Shown: positions 44,923 through 55,298 of the stretch, one piece after another
Position numbering within the stretch: the stretch's first letter is position 1
Layout: each line of letters begins with the position of its first letter
NCBI RefSeq assembly: GCF_002874965.1
Contig: NZ_CP025624.1
Location: 1,054,001 to 1,118,000 of the forward strand
Length of the DNA stretch: 64,000 nt
Direction of reading: 5' to 3'
Origin: Pseudomonas sp. NC02
GTDB lineage: Bacteria; Pseudomonadota; Gammaproteobacteria; Pseudomonadales; Pseudomonadaceae
Notes under the pieces: model-generated
Database searches by the model: none
What the model was told of the DNA's origin: nothing
Seen by the model: only the letters and a program-made list of their open reading frames with translations
Position numbers and translations under genes: made by a program

Positions 44923-46218
44923 TCAGGGCATCACGGAAAAAACGATCGCAGACAGCGCAATCAAACCGATCAACACCACAAACACGTTGGACGCCTGGCC
45001 CGAGTACTGGCGCAAAGATGGCACTCGGCGGATGGCGTACATCGGCATCAGGAACAACAGGCAGGCGATGATCGGCCCGCCCATGGTTTCGATCATGCCG
45101 AGGATGCTCGGGTTGAAGGTGGCCACGGCCCAGCAGGTGAGCACCATGAACAGCGCGGTGCAGCGCTCCAGCCACTTGGCCGACATGCTGCGGTTGCGCC
45201 CGCGCAGGGATTTGACGATCAGGCCCTGGAAGCCTTCGCTGGCGCCGATGTAGTGGCCCAGGAAGGATTTGGTGATCGCCACCAGCGCGATCAACGGTGC
45301 GGCGTAGGCGATGACCGGGGTCTGGAAGTGGTTCGCCAGGTACGACAGGATCGAGATGTTCTGCGCCTTGGCGGCGGCGAGGTCAGCCGGCGACAGGGCC
45401 AGCACGCAGCTGAAGCAGAAGAACATCACCGTCAGCACCATCATGCTGTGGGCCATGGCCAGGATGCCGCTGCTTTTGCGTTCGGCTTGCGGGCCGTACA
45501 CGCGTTTCTGGTCGACGGCGAAGGCGGAGATGATCGGCGAGTGGTTGAAGGAAAACACCATCACCGGGATCGCCAGCCACAAGGTCTTGAAGAAGGCCGG
45601 CAGGGGCATGCCTTCGCTGGCGGAGGCGAAGAACGCACCGTTCCAGTTGGGGATCAGGCTCACCGCCAATAGCAGCAGGGCGGCGACGAAGGGGTACACC
45701 AGCACGCTCATGGCCTTGACGATCACGCCCTGGCCGCAGCGCACAATGGCCATCAGGCCGAGGATCAGCACCAGCGACAGGATTGCCCGGGGCGGTGCAG
45801 CCAGGTGCAGTTGGTGTTCCATAAAGCTGGTCAGGGTGTTGGTCAGCGCCACGCTGTACACCAGCAAAATCGGGAAGATCGCGAAGAAGTACAGCAGGGT
45901 GATCAGCTTGCCGGCGCCGATACCGAAGTGTTCTTCCACCACTTCGGTGATGTCGCCGGATTTGCCCGACAACACAAAGCGCGTCAGCCCACGGTGGGCG
46001 AAGTAGGTCATCGGAAAGGCCAGCAGCGCCAGCACGATCAACGGCCAGAAGCCGCCCACGCCAGCGTTGATCGGCAGGAACAAGGTGCCGGCACCGATGG
46101 CGGTGCCGTAGAGGCCGAGCATCCAGGTGGTGTCGTGTTTGTTCCAGCCTTGTGTAACGGTGGTCGGCGTCAGGTCTACAGCGGGATTTTCGGCAGCAGG
46201 TGTACGTACATCGGTCAT
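44923..46218 (-). CDS. sdaC: Serine transporter (HAAAP family, SdaC-like)
   Basis: A 431-residue inner-membrane amino-acid:H+ symporter with about eleven hydrophobic segments. The first contains TTWMLGLYGTAIGAGTLFLP, typical of the hydroxy/aromatic amino-acid permease family, and VMVFSFNHSPIISAFAVDQ is the SdaC/TdcC substrate-site block. The direct partner upstream on the same strand is L-serine deaminase (60-base gap), so serine uptake is the likely role. ATG 46218 (MTDVRTPAAENP) with GAGG upstream is preferred to the in-frame start at 46254. Confidence 0.92.
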   Translation of the reverse strand: MTDVRTPAAENPAVDLTPTTVTQGWNKHDTTWMLGLYGTAIGAGTLFLPINAGVGGFWPLIVLALLAFPMTYFAHRGLTRFVLSGKSGDITEVVEEHFGIGAGKLITLLYFFAIFPILLVYSVALTNTLTSFMEHQLHLAAPPRAILSLVLILGLMAIVRCGQGVIVKAMSVLVYPFVAALLLLAVSLIPNWNGAFFASASEGMPLPAFFKTLWLAIPVMVFSFNHSPIISAFAVDQKRVYGPQAERKSSGILAMAHSMMVLTVMFFCFSCVLALSPADLAAAKAQNISILSYLANHFQTPVIAYAAPLIALVAITKSFLGHYIGASEGFQGLIVKSLRGRNRSMSAKWLERCTALFMVLTCWAVATFNPSILGMIETMGGPIIACLLFLMPMYAIRRVPSLRQYSGQASNVFVVLIGLIALSAIVFSVMP

Positions 46219-46278
46219 CGTTATTGCCTCGTTATTATTTTTGCGCGGGCTCACGTTGGGGCGATCAGGGAATGCTCC

Positions 46279-47655
46279 TCAGCACTCCACCCAGCTGACG
46301 GCCAGGCCGCCCCGTGAAGTTTCTTTGTATTTGTCGTGCATGTCGGCGCCGGTGTCGCGCATGGTGCGGATCACGCGGTCCAGGGAGATGAAGTGTTTGC
46401 CGTCGCCGCGCAGGGCCATTTGCGTGGCGTTGATCGCCTTGACCGCGGCGATGGCGTTGCGCTCGATGCACGGCACCTGGACCAACCCGCCAACCGGGTC
46501 GCAGGTCAACCCCAGGTTATGTTCCAGGCCGATTTCGGCGGCGTTTTCCAGTTGCTCCGGGGATGCGCCGAGCACGTCTGCAAGGCCGGCAGCGGCCATG
46601 GCGCAGGCGGAACCCACTTCGCCCTGGCAGCCGACTTCGGCGCCGGAGATCGAGGCGTTTTTCTTGCAGAGGATGCCGACGGCGGCGGCAGCCAGGAAGA
46701 AATTCACCACGTCATCGTCGGATGCGTCCGGGTTGAACTTCATGTAGTAGTGCAGCACCGCCGGGATGATTCCCGCCGCGCCATTGGTCGGTGCCGTCAC
46801 CATGCGCCCGCCGGCGGCGTTTTCTTCGTTGACGGCGAGGGCGAACAGGTTGACCCATTCCATGGCCGACAAGGTCGAGGTGATAACGTTGGGTTTGCCG
46901 ATTTCCAGCAGGCTGCGGTGCAATTTCGCCGCGCGCCGTGGCACATCCAGACCGCCGGGCAGGATGCCTTCGTGGCGCAGGCCTTGTTCGACGCATTCAC
47001 GCATCACCGACCAGATATGCAGCAGGCCGCTGCGGATCTCGGCATCGCTGCGCCAGGCCCGCTCGTTGGCCATCATCAGCTCGGAAACCCGCAGGCCGTG
47101 CTTGTTGCACAAGGCCAGCAGTTCGACGGCGCTCGAAAAGTCGTAGGGCAATTGCACTTCGCTGGTAGGCGCGATACCGGACTCGGCTTCTGCCGCTTCG
47201 ATGATGAAACCGCCGCCCACCGAGTAGTACGTTTGCTCGCTCAACGGGCCGTTTTCGCCGTAGGCATGCAGGGACATGGCGTTGGGGTGGTAGGGCAGGC
47301 TTTCGTCCAGCAGCAGGAGGTCGTGTTGCCAGTTGAAGGCAATCGACGTGCGGCCGCCGAGCAGCAATTGGCCGGACTCGCGCAGTTGCTGGATGCGTGG
47401 GCCGATGCTGGTGGGGTCGATGCTGTCTGGCCATTCGCCCATCAGGCCCATCACACAGGCGCGGTCGGTGGCGTGGCCGACACCGGTGGCGGACAGCGAG
47501 CCGTACAAACGCACTTCTACCCGACGGGTTTCGTCGAGCAATTGCTGGTCGATAAGCGCTTGGACGAAGGTCGCCGCGGCCCGCATCGGGCCGACGGTAT
47601 GGGAGCTGGAAGGACCAATGCCCACTTTGAATAGATCGAAAACACTGATAGCCAT
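46279..47655 (-). CDS. sdaA: L-serine ammonia-lyase, single-chain iron-sulfur type
   Basis: A 458-residue enzyme deaminating L-serine to pyruvate and ammonia through a [4Fe-4S] cluster. The N-terminal beta domain opens [20 protein letters not shown]. The C-terminal alpha domain holds the cluster cysteines in [17 protein letters not shown] and the [19 protein letters not shown] block. It matches the single-chain type 2 form of proteobacteria. It is transcribed with sdaC and divergent from a LysR regulator, 137 bases away. Confidence 0.95.
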   Translation of the reverse strand: MAISVFDLFKVGIGPSSSHTVGPMRAAATFVQALIDQQLLDETRRVEVRLYGSLSATGVGHATDRACVMGLMGEWPDSIDPTSIGPRIQQLRESGQLLLGGRTSIAFNWQHDLLLLDESLPYHPNAMSLHAYGENGPLSEQTYYSVGGGFIIEAAEAESGIAPTSEVQLPYDFSSAVELLALCNKHGLRVSELMMANERAWRSDAEIRSGLLHIWSVMRECVEQGLRHEGILPGGLDVPRRAAKLHRSLLEIGKPNVITSTLSAMEWVNLFALAVNEENAAGGRMVTAPTNGAAGIIPAVLHYYMKFNPDASDDDVVNFFLAAAAVGILCKKNASISGAEVGCQGEVGSACAMAAAGLADVLGASPEQLENAAEIGLEHNLGLTCDPVGGLVQVPCIERNAIAAVKAINATQMALRGDGKHFISLDRVIRTMRDTGADMHDKYKETSRGGLAVSWVEC

Positions 47656-47792
47656 GCTAAACCCTTACAAGCAATGGAGTAGGAATCGCTGCCATGTTTT
47701 GTAGGACAAGCGGAATTGGCGCGATACTGAGCCTCTGGATCGGCACTGACCAACGAATTATCCTAAGACACCCTTTAGTAGGACTAAACCCT

Positions 47793-48740
47793 ATGGCTCG
47801 CCCGCTTCATGGCCAGACCTACGTCTGGTTGCACGTTTTTTCCTGCGCGGCACGGCATTTGTCGTTCACCCGCTGCGCCGAGGAACTGCACATCACCCCG
47901 GGCGCGGTCAGCCAGCAAATCCGTCAGTTGGAGGAGCGTCTGGGGTTTCGCCTGTTCCATCGGCGCGCACGCGGGGTTGAGCTGAGCGCAGAGGGCCAGC
48001 GGTTGGCGATCACCGTGGGCGAGGCCTATGGCAGCATCGATGCCGAGTTGCAGCGGCTGGACGCCGGGATGATCAGCGGCACCTTGCGCCTGCGCTCGAT
48101 CCCGTCGTTTCTCGGCAAATGGCTGACCCCGCGTTTGCCGCGTTTGCAGCAGCGCTTCCTGGATATCCAGCTGCGCATGGTTGCCGAAGACAGCAGCGTC
48201 GCCCTGCACGAGGGCGACTTCGACCTGGCCATCGACCTTAACGACGGCAGCTATCCCGGCTTGTTGTCCACAGCCTTGCTGGACGAGCAGATTTTCCCGG
48301 TGTGCGCACCGAGCCTGCTGCGGGGGCGACCGCCACTGCATGGCCCCGCTGACCTGGTGCATTTCCCGCTGCTGCACGACATCACTGCCTGGCGTGGGAG
48401 TTATGAGTACGCAGAGTGGGAGTTCTACCTGAATGCCATCGGCTACGACGCTGCCGACGTACGGCGCGGGCATACCTTCAACCGCAACCACCTGACCATC
48501 GAGGCGGCGATTGCGGGCATGGGCGTGGCGATTGCCCGGCGAACCTTGCTCAATGACGAACTGGAACGCGGCACCTTGATCGTGCCATTCGGCCTCGCCG
48601 TCCCCAACCACAAACGCTATGTGCTGTTGTACGCGCCGGGTGCGTTGAGCCATCCGGGCGTGCGGGCGGTGCATGACTGGCTGGTGGAGGAAGCGGAGAT
48701 TTTTCGCGGATTGCACCCGTTGGGAGAGGGGCAATTGTAA
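47793..48740 (+). CDS. LysR-family regulator (GcvA-like), divergent from serine genes
   Basis: A 315-residue LysR regulator with HTH VFSCAARHLSFTRCAEELHI then TPGAVSQQIRQLEERLGFRLF (residues 16-56). The effector domain begins GTLRLRSIPSFLGKWLTPRL near residue 96. TPGAVS and the FLGKWL stretch place it in the GcvA branch common in amino-acid regulation. Its position suggests control of sdaA-sdaC; the effector is probably serine or a related compound, which is inferred. The ATG at 47793 is preceded by AGGACT. Confidence 0.88.
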   Translation: MARPLHGQTYVWLHVFSCAARHLSFTRCAEELHITPGAVSQQIRQLEERLGFRLFHRRARGVELSAEGQRLAITVGEAYGSIDAELQRLDAGMISGTLRLRSIPSFLGKWLTPRLPRLQQRFLDIQLRMVAEDSSVALHEGDFDLAIDLNDGSYPGLLSTALLDEQIFPVCAPSLLRGRPPLHGPADLVHFPLLHDITAWRGSYEYAEWEFYLNAIGYDAADVRRGHTFNRNHLTIEAAIAGMGVAIARRTLLNDELERGTLIVPFGLAVPNHKRYVLLYAPGALSHPGVRAVHDWLVEEAEIFRGLHPLGEGQL

Positions 48741-48951
48741 GGAAGTTGGCGGTAAGAAGATGTAACCAACTCCCCACCCTAACAGCGTTTTTGGTTGTAG
48801 TCAGGGTTAATTTGTAATGTGGGATTTATCTTTGCAAAGGGGTTGAAATGTTCCTCTGTCTGCTCAATTGTGTAATCAGGAGGTCATGGTTTTCACCCAT
48901 CCGGTGAAGCAGGAATGGCCTTCGGCGAGCTAGCTGAAATAAGGGAAAACT

Positions 48952-49362
48952 ATGCAAATCCAAGTCAATAGCGATAACCATATTGAAAGCAGCATCCGAC
49001 TGGAGGAGTGGGTACGTACCACCATTGAGAGCACGCTCGAACGTTACGAAGAAGATCTGACCCGCGTCGAGGTTTACCTGCGGGACGAGAACGGTGACAA
49101 GCCCGGCCCACACGATCTGAGTTGCCGACTGGAAGCACGGCCAAAAGGCCATCAACCGCTTTCGGTCCTCCATAAAGCCGATACGCTGGAACAGGCGATC
49201 GATGGCGCAGCGACCAAGCTGGAGCATGCCCTGGAGCATCTGTACGGCAAACTGCGCGGCAAACCACGCGCCGCGGGTCAAAGCCTGCCCAATACCAAGG
49301 CCGACGAGGCCGAGCTAGAAGAGGAATTCCTGGAAAACGAACAGGCTGCGCTTAACGGCTGA
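48952..49362 (+). CDS. HPF/RaiA-like ribosome-associated protein
   Basis: A 136-residue protein of the sigma-54 modulation/S30EA ribosome-binding family: MQIQVNSDNHIESSIRLEEW, TIESTLERYEEDLTRVEVYL, then DLSCRLEARPKGHQPLSVLH and DGAATKLEHALEHLYGKLRG. The two-helix, four-strand pattern matches factors that bind the 30S subunit and hibernate or stall ribosomes. The acidic C-terminal tail (EAELEEEFLENEQAALNG) is additional. It differs from the main Hpf encoded near rpoN, so it is probably a paralogue. A terminator follows. Confidence 0.85.
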   Translation: MQIQVNSDNHIESSIRLEEWVRTTIESTLERYEEDLTRVEVYLRDENGDKPGPHDLSCRLEARPKGHQPLSVLHKADTLEQAIDGAATKLEHALEHLYGKLRGKPRAAGQSLPNTKADEAELEEEFLENEQAALNG

Positions 49363-49390
49363 TAGCTGATACTTTTTTCAACCCCACTGA

Positions 49391-49422
49391 AAACGGGCCT
49401 GCAGATGCAGGCCCGTTTTTTT
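49391..49422 (+). terminator. Terminator after the HPF-like gene
   Basis: AAACGGGCCTGCA and TGCAGGCCCGTTT pair around GA and are followed by seven T. With the A-rich left arm it may also serve the convergent exporter gene. Confidence 0.93.
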
Positions 49423-49434
49423 ATGCGCAAAAGG

Positions 49435-50943
49435 TCAGCGCGGGCTGCGCCGGAAAAAACAGGCGCTCAAGGCCGCCAGTGCGCACGCTCCAACGCCGGC
49501 ATACAGCATGGCCCATCCCGCACCGTTGCGCAGCGCGGCCTGGGCGATCAGTGGGCCCTGCGGCAACACGTCCAGCTTGCCGGCGGCGATGTCCTGACTG
49601 AGGGTGGCCAACTGTGCCGTGCCAGGCAATATGCCAGCCAGGTAATGAGCGATCCCGAGTATCAACACCAACCCCATCAACGCGATATTCAGCGCCAGGG
49701 TGATCAGACGTGCACTGAAGTCGATGCCCGAGGCCATCCCTGCGCGGTCGGATGAAACTGATCCGGTGGTGGTGTTGGTGGTGGGCGAGTTGGTAAACGC
49801 CAAGCCGCTGCCGGCAATCCCACAGGCGATCAGGACCCATACCACACTGGGCTGGCCGCTATGATTGATCGCCGCCATTGTCACAAACCCCACGCCCATC
49901 AGGCCCAGGCCCAATGGAATGATGCGTTCGGCGCCATAGCGCAGGGCCAGGCGTTCAGCCAGCGGCGGCACCACGAACGTGGGCAGGGTATAGGCGAGCA
50001 GGGCGAGCCCGGTGAGCATGGTGTCGTAGCCCAGGCCGGCCTGGAAATACAGCGGCAGGTAGATCATGAAGGGCCAGAAGCTGAAGTTCATGCCGATCGA
50101 GCCCATCAGCGCGCCGTTGAAGCGCGGGATGCGAAACACCGAGAAGTCGAACATCGGATGCAGGCTGCGCCGCTCGACAACCACGAACAACAACAGGCTG
50201 CCCACCGACAGTCCGGCCCAGCCGAGCATGGCCGGGGTGGCAAAGCCGCTCTCGGTGCCCTGGGTGATGAAATAAACCAGGGCGAACACTGCCAGGGTGA
50301 GGGTGGCCATACCGGCTATATCGAGGCGATGGGCCGCCGGGTCACGGGATTCCTGCACGCTGATGCGCAGCAACACCAGAGTGAACAAGGTCAACGGCAC
50401 ATGCACCAGGAACACCCAGCGCCAATCCGCCACCGCCAGGATCAATGCCCCCACCATCGGCCCGAAACCCAGGCCCACCCCGGCGATCACGCCCCACACC
50501 GCAAAGGCCCGGGCCCGGGTCGCCGGCTCGCGGAACTGGTGCGACAGGATCGCGAACTGGCAGATCATCATCGCCCCGCCACCCACGCCCTGGACAAAAC
50601 GCGCCGCGATCAGCGTGGACGCATCGTTCGCCAGCCCGCAGGCGAGCGAAGCCAGCCCGAATACCCACAGGCACAGCACCAGCATGCGTCGGCGGCCAAA
50701 ACGATCGGCCAATGTGCCGGCGGCCATCAGCACGCTGGTGCAGGCCAGGGTGTAGGCGTTCATGATCCATTGGGCGTCCTGGAAGCCGGTGCCCAGTTGC
50801 TGCTCAAGGGTGGGCAGGATGACCGGCACGCTGGAAATCTCCAGCCCGAACATCAACGCCACCAGGCACACGGCGGTGAGCGCAAGGCCGTCCCGGGCGG
50901 TACGTGGCGGGTTGATGGCAGATACAACGGCGTCGGGTGGCAT
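49435..50943 (-). CDS. MFS drug exporter, DHA2 (EmrB/QacA) family
   Basis: A 502-residue inner-membrane exporter with 14 predicted segments. DHA2 signatures include SSVPVILPTLEQQLG in segment 1, AGTLADRFGRRRMLVLCLW, and the segment-5 motif GVIAGVGLGFGPMVGALIL. It probably exports a drug or other lipophilic compound by proton antiport. The substrate is unknown. It is divergent from a LysR regulator 104 bases away. GGAAGAGG precedes the ATG. Confidence 0.93.
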   Translation of the reverse strand: MPPDAVVSAINPPRTARDGLALTAVCLVALMFGLEISSVPVILPTLEQQLGTGFQDAQWIMNAYTLACTSVLMAAGTLADRFGRRRMLVLCLWVFGLASLACGLANDASTLIAARFVQGVGGGAMMICQFAILSHQFREPATRARAFAVWGVIAGVGLGFGPMVGALILAVADWRWVFLVHVPLTLFTLVLLRISVQESRDPAAHRLDIAGMATLTLAVFALVYFITQGTESGFATPAMLGWAGLSVGSLLLFVVVERRSLHPMFDFSVFRIPRFNGALMGSIGMNFSFWPFMIYLPLYFQAGLGYDTMLTGLALLAYTLPTFVVPPLAERLALRYGAERIIPLGLGLMGVGFVTMAAINHSGQPSVVWVLIACGIAGSGLAFTNSPTTNTTTGSVSSDRAGMASGIDFSARLITLALNIALMGLVLILGIAHYLAGILPGTAQLATLSQDIAAGKLDVLPQGPLIAQAALRNGAGWAMLYAGVGACALAALSACFFRRSPR

Positions 50944-51047
50944 GGCCTCTTCCTTTCAATGGGGGAAGGTGTCATTTTCACGGGAATCTGATTCTTTATT
51001 AGCGATACTTCTTCCTGTGATAAGGGAATATAGGGCGACAAACGACC

Positions 51048-51920
51048 ATGGCCACTCCGCGTTTTGATGGTGTTGAACTGTTTTTGCAGATCGTCGAGAG
51101 CGGCAATCTGACGGAGGCCGCCGAACGGCTGAACCTCACGCGCTCGGCGGTGGGCAAAGGCCTGGCGCGGCTGGAGGCGCGGTTGGGGACGTCGCTGTTG
51201 CAACGCTCCACCCGGCGTCAGCGTTTGACCGAGGACGGGCAGGCCTATTACGAGCATTGCCTGCGTGCGCTGGCGGAACTGGAAGCCGCCGAATCCGTGC
51301 TGGAAAGTGGCCGTCAGCAGCCACGTGGACGGTTAAGGGCCAGCTTGCCTTTGGCGTTCGGTCATCACTATGCGGCGCCGGCGTTGTGGGGGCTGATGGA
51401 CCGTTTTCCGCAACTGGAGATTGAAATTTCCTTCTCCGACCGACTGATCGACCTGGCCCAGGAAGGCTTCGATCTGGCGGTACGCATTGGCGCGCTGCCT
51501 GACACCGACCGCCTGAGCGCCCGCCGCCTGGGGGAACAGGCGATTGCCTTGGCGGCGTCACCCGCGTACTTGCAGCGCACACCTCGGATTGACTCCATCG
51601 ACGACCTGGCCGGGCACCGGGGCATTGCCTATCGCAGCAATGCCCCGCACCGCGAGCGAGTCGCCTCGCCGTTGATCCTCGATGACCTGCAGGCCGTGGC
51701 CGATGCCGCCATCGCCGGGGTCGGCCTGGCCTGGTTGCCCAGTTGGCTGATCGCCCACTACGTGTTGCGCGGGCAACTGCAGGCGGTACTGCCGGGCCAC
51801 CGCGAGCAACCGATGCCGATCCATGTCATCTGGCCCACGGCGACGCACATGCCGGCCAAGACCCGGTGCGCCATCGACGCGTTGGTGGCCGGCACACCTT
51901 CGTGCCTGGCGGGTAGCTGA
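51048..51920 (+). CDS. LysR-family regulator of the adjacent exporter
   Basis: A 290-residue LysR regulator: HTH LFLQIVESGNLTEAAERLNL then TRSAVGKGLARLEARLGTSLL (residues 9-50), and an effector domain beginning GRLRASLPLAFGHHYAAPAL. It belongs to the large branch that controls divergent exporters and reductases. The stop codon is directly followed by the stop of the convergent fecA-like gene (51921). Role as a regulator of the DHA2 exporter is inferred from position. Confidence 0.9.
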   Translation: MATPRFDGVELFLQIVESGNLTEAAERLNLTRSAVGKGLARLEARLGTSLLQRSTRRQRLTEDGQAYYEHCLRALAELEAAESVLESGRQQPRGRLRASLPLAFGHHYAAPALWGLMDRFPQLEIEISFSDRLIDLAQEGFDLAVRIGALPDTDRLSARRLGEQAIALAASPAYLQRTPRIDSIDDLAGHRGIAYRSNAPHRERVASPLILDDLQAVADAAIAGVGLAWLPSWLIAHYVLRGQLQAVLPGHREQPMPIHVIWPTATHMPAKTRCAIDALVAGTPSCLAGS

Positions 51921-54266
51921 TCAGAACGCGATGGACGTCTGCACATACAGCGTGCGCGGCTCGCCGACGTATTTGCCCTTGTTGTTATCGTCAAACGAGC
52001 GGGTGTAGTACTGCTTGTTGAAGATGTTTTTCACACCCACCGCCACGTTCAAATCCGACAGCTGCGGGCCAAAGTCGTACGCCGCGCGGCTGCTGAACAG
52101 CATGTAGCCAGGAATGCGTCCGGTGCTGCCATCAGCACTTTCTGCTTCAGTGTTGGCGTTGTCGGCAAACTGGCTGCTCTGGTAGCTGCTGTCCACGTTC
52201 AACTTCCAGCGACCTTCGGTGTAACCCACACCCAGCGTGCCCTTGTGCTTGGAGGAGAAGGGTACGCGGTTGCCTTTGTTCGGGCCGTCTTCGCGGATGG
52301 TGGCGTCGATGTAGGCGTAGGTGGCGTACACATCAAAACCGGCGAGCGCCGGGCTCAAGCCGTCGAGGGCGTAGTTGATGCTGGACTCGATGCCCTGATG
52401 GCGGGTTTCGCCGCGGGCGATCACGGTGTCGTTGGTCTGGTTGCTGTCGTACTGGTTGTCGAAGTTGATCAGGAACGCACCGATTTCGGCCCGCAGGGTG
52501 CCGTTGTCATAGCGTGTGCCGAGTTCCCAGGTGCGGGCTTTTTCCGGCTTCACTTCGCCACTGGTCACACGGTTGGGCATCTGGCTGTACTGCACGCTGC
52601 CGAACGACCCTTCGGTGTTGGCATAGAGGTTCCAGTCGTCCGTCAGGTGGTAGAGCACGTTCAACGCCGGCAGGGCGGTGTTGTAGTCACCCTTGTATTT
52701 GACGTTGCTGAGGTTGTTGGTCTGCTGGGACTCGATCATCTCGTAGCGGATGCCCGGGGTGATGGTCCATTTGCCGATATCAATCCGGTCGTCGACGAAG
52801 AACGCATTGGCTTCGGTGCTGCCCCGGGTGTCGCGGTCGTTGCGGCTGTCGGTGGTCGGCAGTTGCTGATTGGCGGAAATCGGCGTGCGGTAGCGCAGTT
52901 CGTGGCCGGCCTCGTTGATGTAGCGGTAGCCCACGCCGACTTCGTGGCTGGTTGGGCCGAGGTCGAAGCCTTGGGCGAAACGGGTTTCCAGGCCGCGTAC
53001 CCAATACTCGCGGGGCGACAGGGAGAGGAAGTTGCCCTGGTCCAGGTAACCGCTGCGCAGGGTGGTGGTGAAGAAGCTGTTGACCGTGAATTCCCGGCGA
53101 TCTTCCTGGTAGCGATAGCCCGCGTTGAACATGGTACGCCGGCCCCAGAACTGGTCGTAGGGGCGGGTGGACTGATACGGGTCGGCCTTGTAGGCCGCAG
53201 TGCTCAAACCACCGGGCATATCCGCCTTGCCTTCGTAGTACTGCGCCATGGCGTTGAAGCTGTTGGCGTCGTCCAGCTGGTATTTGCCCTTGAGGATCAG
53301 GTCGTCGATGCGGGTGTCGCTGTTCTCGCGCCAATCACCACCACGGGTGCCGGAATACAGGATCGCGCCGCCCAGGCCGTTGTCCGCCGTGCCGCCGGCC
53401 AGCAGGTTGCCGGTGGTCTTGAAGCCATCGTGGCTGGAAGACGGGCTGGTTTCGGTTTGCAGGCCGCCTTTCACCGTTGGCGCATCGGGAATCGCGCGCG
53501 TGACGAAGTTGACGATGCCGCCGACGTTCTGCGGGCCATAACGCACTGCGCCGCCGCCGCGTACCACGTCCACGGCATCCATGTTGCCCATGCTGATGGG
53601 CGCGAACGACAACTGCGGCTGGCCATACGGCGCGAACGGCACCGGGATGCCGTCCATCAAGACCGTGGAGCGCGAGGCCAGGCGTGGGTTGAGCCCGCGA
53701 ATGCCGAAGTTCAGCGCCATGTCGTGGCTGCCGGTGCCGTTGTTTTCCGGGGCGTTGACCCCGGGAATGCGGTTGAGCACGTCGCGGGCCTGGGTGGCGC
53801 CCTGGCGTTCGAATTCTTCGCGGCGGATCACGTCCCGGGCGCCAGGGTGCTCGAAGACGTTGGTTTGCGCCGCGTCCCCCAGCCAGTCGCCGACCACGTT
53901 GGAGGTGCCCAATTCGAGGGTGGCCGGAGCATTCGCCGGTTGCAGGCTGAAGGCGTTGTTGCCCTCGGCACGGGCTTGCAGGCCGGTGCCTTTGAGCAAC
54001 GCATTCAAGCCTTCTTCAGCGGTGTAGTTGCCCGACAGGCCGTGGCTTTGCACGCCGGCGGTCACGTCCGAGCCAAATGAAATCAGCACGCCGGCTTCCC
54101 GGCCAAATTGATTCAGCGACGCTTCCAGTGACGTAGGGGCGATGCGGTAGGGCTTGGCGTCGGCCGCCATTACGTAGGGAACGGTGCTGAAACTGAGGCT
54201 GGCCCCCAGCAACAAGTGGCGCAGGGTGCGGGCGAGTGGCGTCAGGCGAGTCGGTTGCTGGGGCAT
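51921..54266 (-). CDS. fecA: TonB-dependent siderophore receptor with signalling domain (FecA-like)
   Basis: A 781-residue outer-membrane receptor. After the signal peptide (about residues 1-34, ending VMAADA) comes an STN secretin/TonB short N-terminal signalling domain (PYRIAPTSLEASLNQFGREAGVLIS, residues about 37-110, given as a region). Then follow the plug (GARDVIRREEFERQGATQARDVL, RIPGVNAPENNG, VLMDGIPVPFAPYG) and a 22-strand barrel ending in VQTSIAF. The plug resembles ferric-citrate receptors, but the ligand is inferred. It is the third gene of fecI-fecR-fecA, 90 bases after fecR. ATG 54266 is chosen with AGGAC upstream. Confidence 0.92.
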   Translation of the reverse strand: MPQQPTRLTPLARTLRHLLLGASLSFSTVPYVMAADAKPYRIAPTSLEASLNQFGREAGVLISFGSDVTAGVQSHGLSGNYTAEEGLNALLKGTGLQARAEGNNAFSLQPANAPATLELGTSNVVGDWLGDAAQTNVFEHPGARDVIRREEFERQGATQARDVLNRIPGVNAPENNGTGSHDMALNFGIRGLNPRLASRSTVLMDGIPVPFAPYGQPQLSFAPISMGNMDAVDVVRGGGAVRYGPQNVGGIVNFVTRAIPDAPTVKGGLQTETSPSSSHDGFKTTGNLLAGGTADNGLGGAILYSGTRGGDWRENSDTRIDDLILKGKYQLDDANSFNAMAQYYEGKADMPGGLSTAAYKADPYQSTRPYDQFWGRRTMFNAGYRYQEDRREFTVNSFFTTTLRSGYLDQGNFLSLSPREYWVRGLETRFAQGFDLGPTSHEVGVGYRYINEAGHELRYRTPISANQQLPTTDSRNDRDTRGSTEANAFFVDDRIDIGKWTITPGIRYEMIESQQTNNLSNVKYKGDYNTALPALNVLYHLTDDWNLYANTEGSFGSVQYSQMPNRVTSGEVKPEKARTWELGTRYDNGTLRAEIGAFLINFDNQYDSNQTNDTVIARGETRHQGIESSINYALDGLSPALAGFDVYATYAYIDATIREDGPNKGNRVPFSSKHKGTLGVGYTEGRWKLNVDSSYQSSQFADNANTEAESADGSTGRIPGYMLFSSRAAYDFGPQLSDLNVAVGVKNIFNKQYYTRSFDDNNKGKYVGEPRTLYVQTSIAF

Positions 54267-54356
54267 GAAGTGCGGTCCTGAGAAGGAAGGATCAAGGTGG
54301 CTTTCCTTCTCTGTCACGCGAGGTGCGGAAAACGGCTCACGGGGTTTGAAAATATT

Positions 54357-55298
54357 TCAGGCACGGGCTTCGACAGTGACCCAGTAGCGGGTAAACCGCC
54401 GGACCCTGACCGGCAGGCTGACTTGCAGCAGGTCCAGGATTCGTTCGCTGTCGTCCAGCGGGTAGCTGCCGGAAATCAGCAGGTTGGCCACCTGCGGGTC
54501 GCAATTGAGCTGGCCACGGCGATAACGGCTCAATTCGGCGAGGAAATCTTCCAGGCGCATGTGGGCCGCCACCAGCATGCCGTCGGCCCAGGCGCCGCTG
54601 CCGGCGTCGGTGGGGCGGGCGGTATCCCAGCCTTTGCGGGTGAAATTGACCTGATGGGCTTTCTCCACCGACAACGGCAAACCGCTATAGGTGTTGGGCA
54701 TCACGTCAACGTGCCCATCAAACACCGCCAGTTGTGTGTGATCGTTGAATTGCCGCACGTTCAGCCGCGCGGCCTGGGCGCTGAGCAGGCCCTGGGAAGT
54801 GATGACCCGCAGCGGGGCGTTGCCGGGTTTGGCGGTCAGCAGGATTTCGCCTTCGAGCAGGCGGATCAAGCGTTGCTGGCCATCAAAATGCACATCCACC
54901 GCACTGCCGGTGTTGAGCTGCAACTGGCTGCCATCCGCCAGCTGGAACTTGCGCCGTTGGCCGATGGGGCTGCGGTAGTCGGCACTCAACGGCGGCAATA
55001 TATGTTGCTGGCGCAAACCCCAGGCCGCTGCCGACCCGGCGCCGAGTATCAGCAACAACTTCAGGGCCTGACGACGACTGTTGGATTTCGGTGCATTCAA
55101 GGCGGCATGGGCCAGGGGTGATGGCATCCCGCGCAAGCGCTGGTTCACTCGCTGGATGTGCTCCCAGGCCCGCTGATGTTCGCTGTGGGCGTCCAGCCAC
55201 TGTTGCCAGGCCGCTTGTTTGCGTGGGTTGAGCGGGCCCTGCTGCATTTCCATCAGCCAGTGCACCGCTTGTTCGGCGACTTGCGTTGAGAAACTCAT
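54357..55298 (-). CDS. fecR: FecR-type sigma regulator
   Basis: A 313-residue single-span inner-membrane protein. The cytoplasmic part (1-75, VHWLMEMQQGPLNPRKQAAWQQWL region) binds the sigma factor; the transmembrane segment is near LKLLLILGAGSAAAW (78-94). The periplasmic FecR domain begins with SPIGQRRKFQLADGSQLQLN and closes with the STN-like region DFLAELSRYRRGQLNCD. It relays the signal from the receptor's STN domain to FecI. Its start overlaps the sigma gene by four bases. Confidence 0.93.
   Translation of the reverse strand: MSFSTQVAEQAVHWLMEMQQGPLNPRKQAAWQQWLDAHSEHQRAWEHIQRVNQRLRGMPSPLAHAALNAPKSNSRRQALKLLLILGAGSAAAWGLRQQHILPPLSADYRSPIGQRRKFQLADGSQLQLNTGSAVDVHFDGQQRLIRLLEGEILLTAKPGNAPLRVITSQGLLSAQAARLNVRQFNDHTQLAVFDGHVDVMPNTYSGLPLSVEKAHQVNFTRKGWDTARPTDAGSGAWADGMLVAAHMRLEDFLAELSRYRRGQLNCDPQVANLLISGSYPLDDSERILDLLQVSLPVRVRRFTRYWVTVEARA

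Noticed and set aside
52245..54080. A 611-codon plus-strand frame opposite the fecA-like receptor
   Set aside because: Antisense shadow without any recognisable domain.
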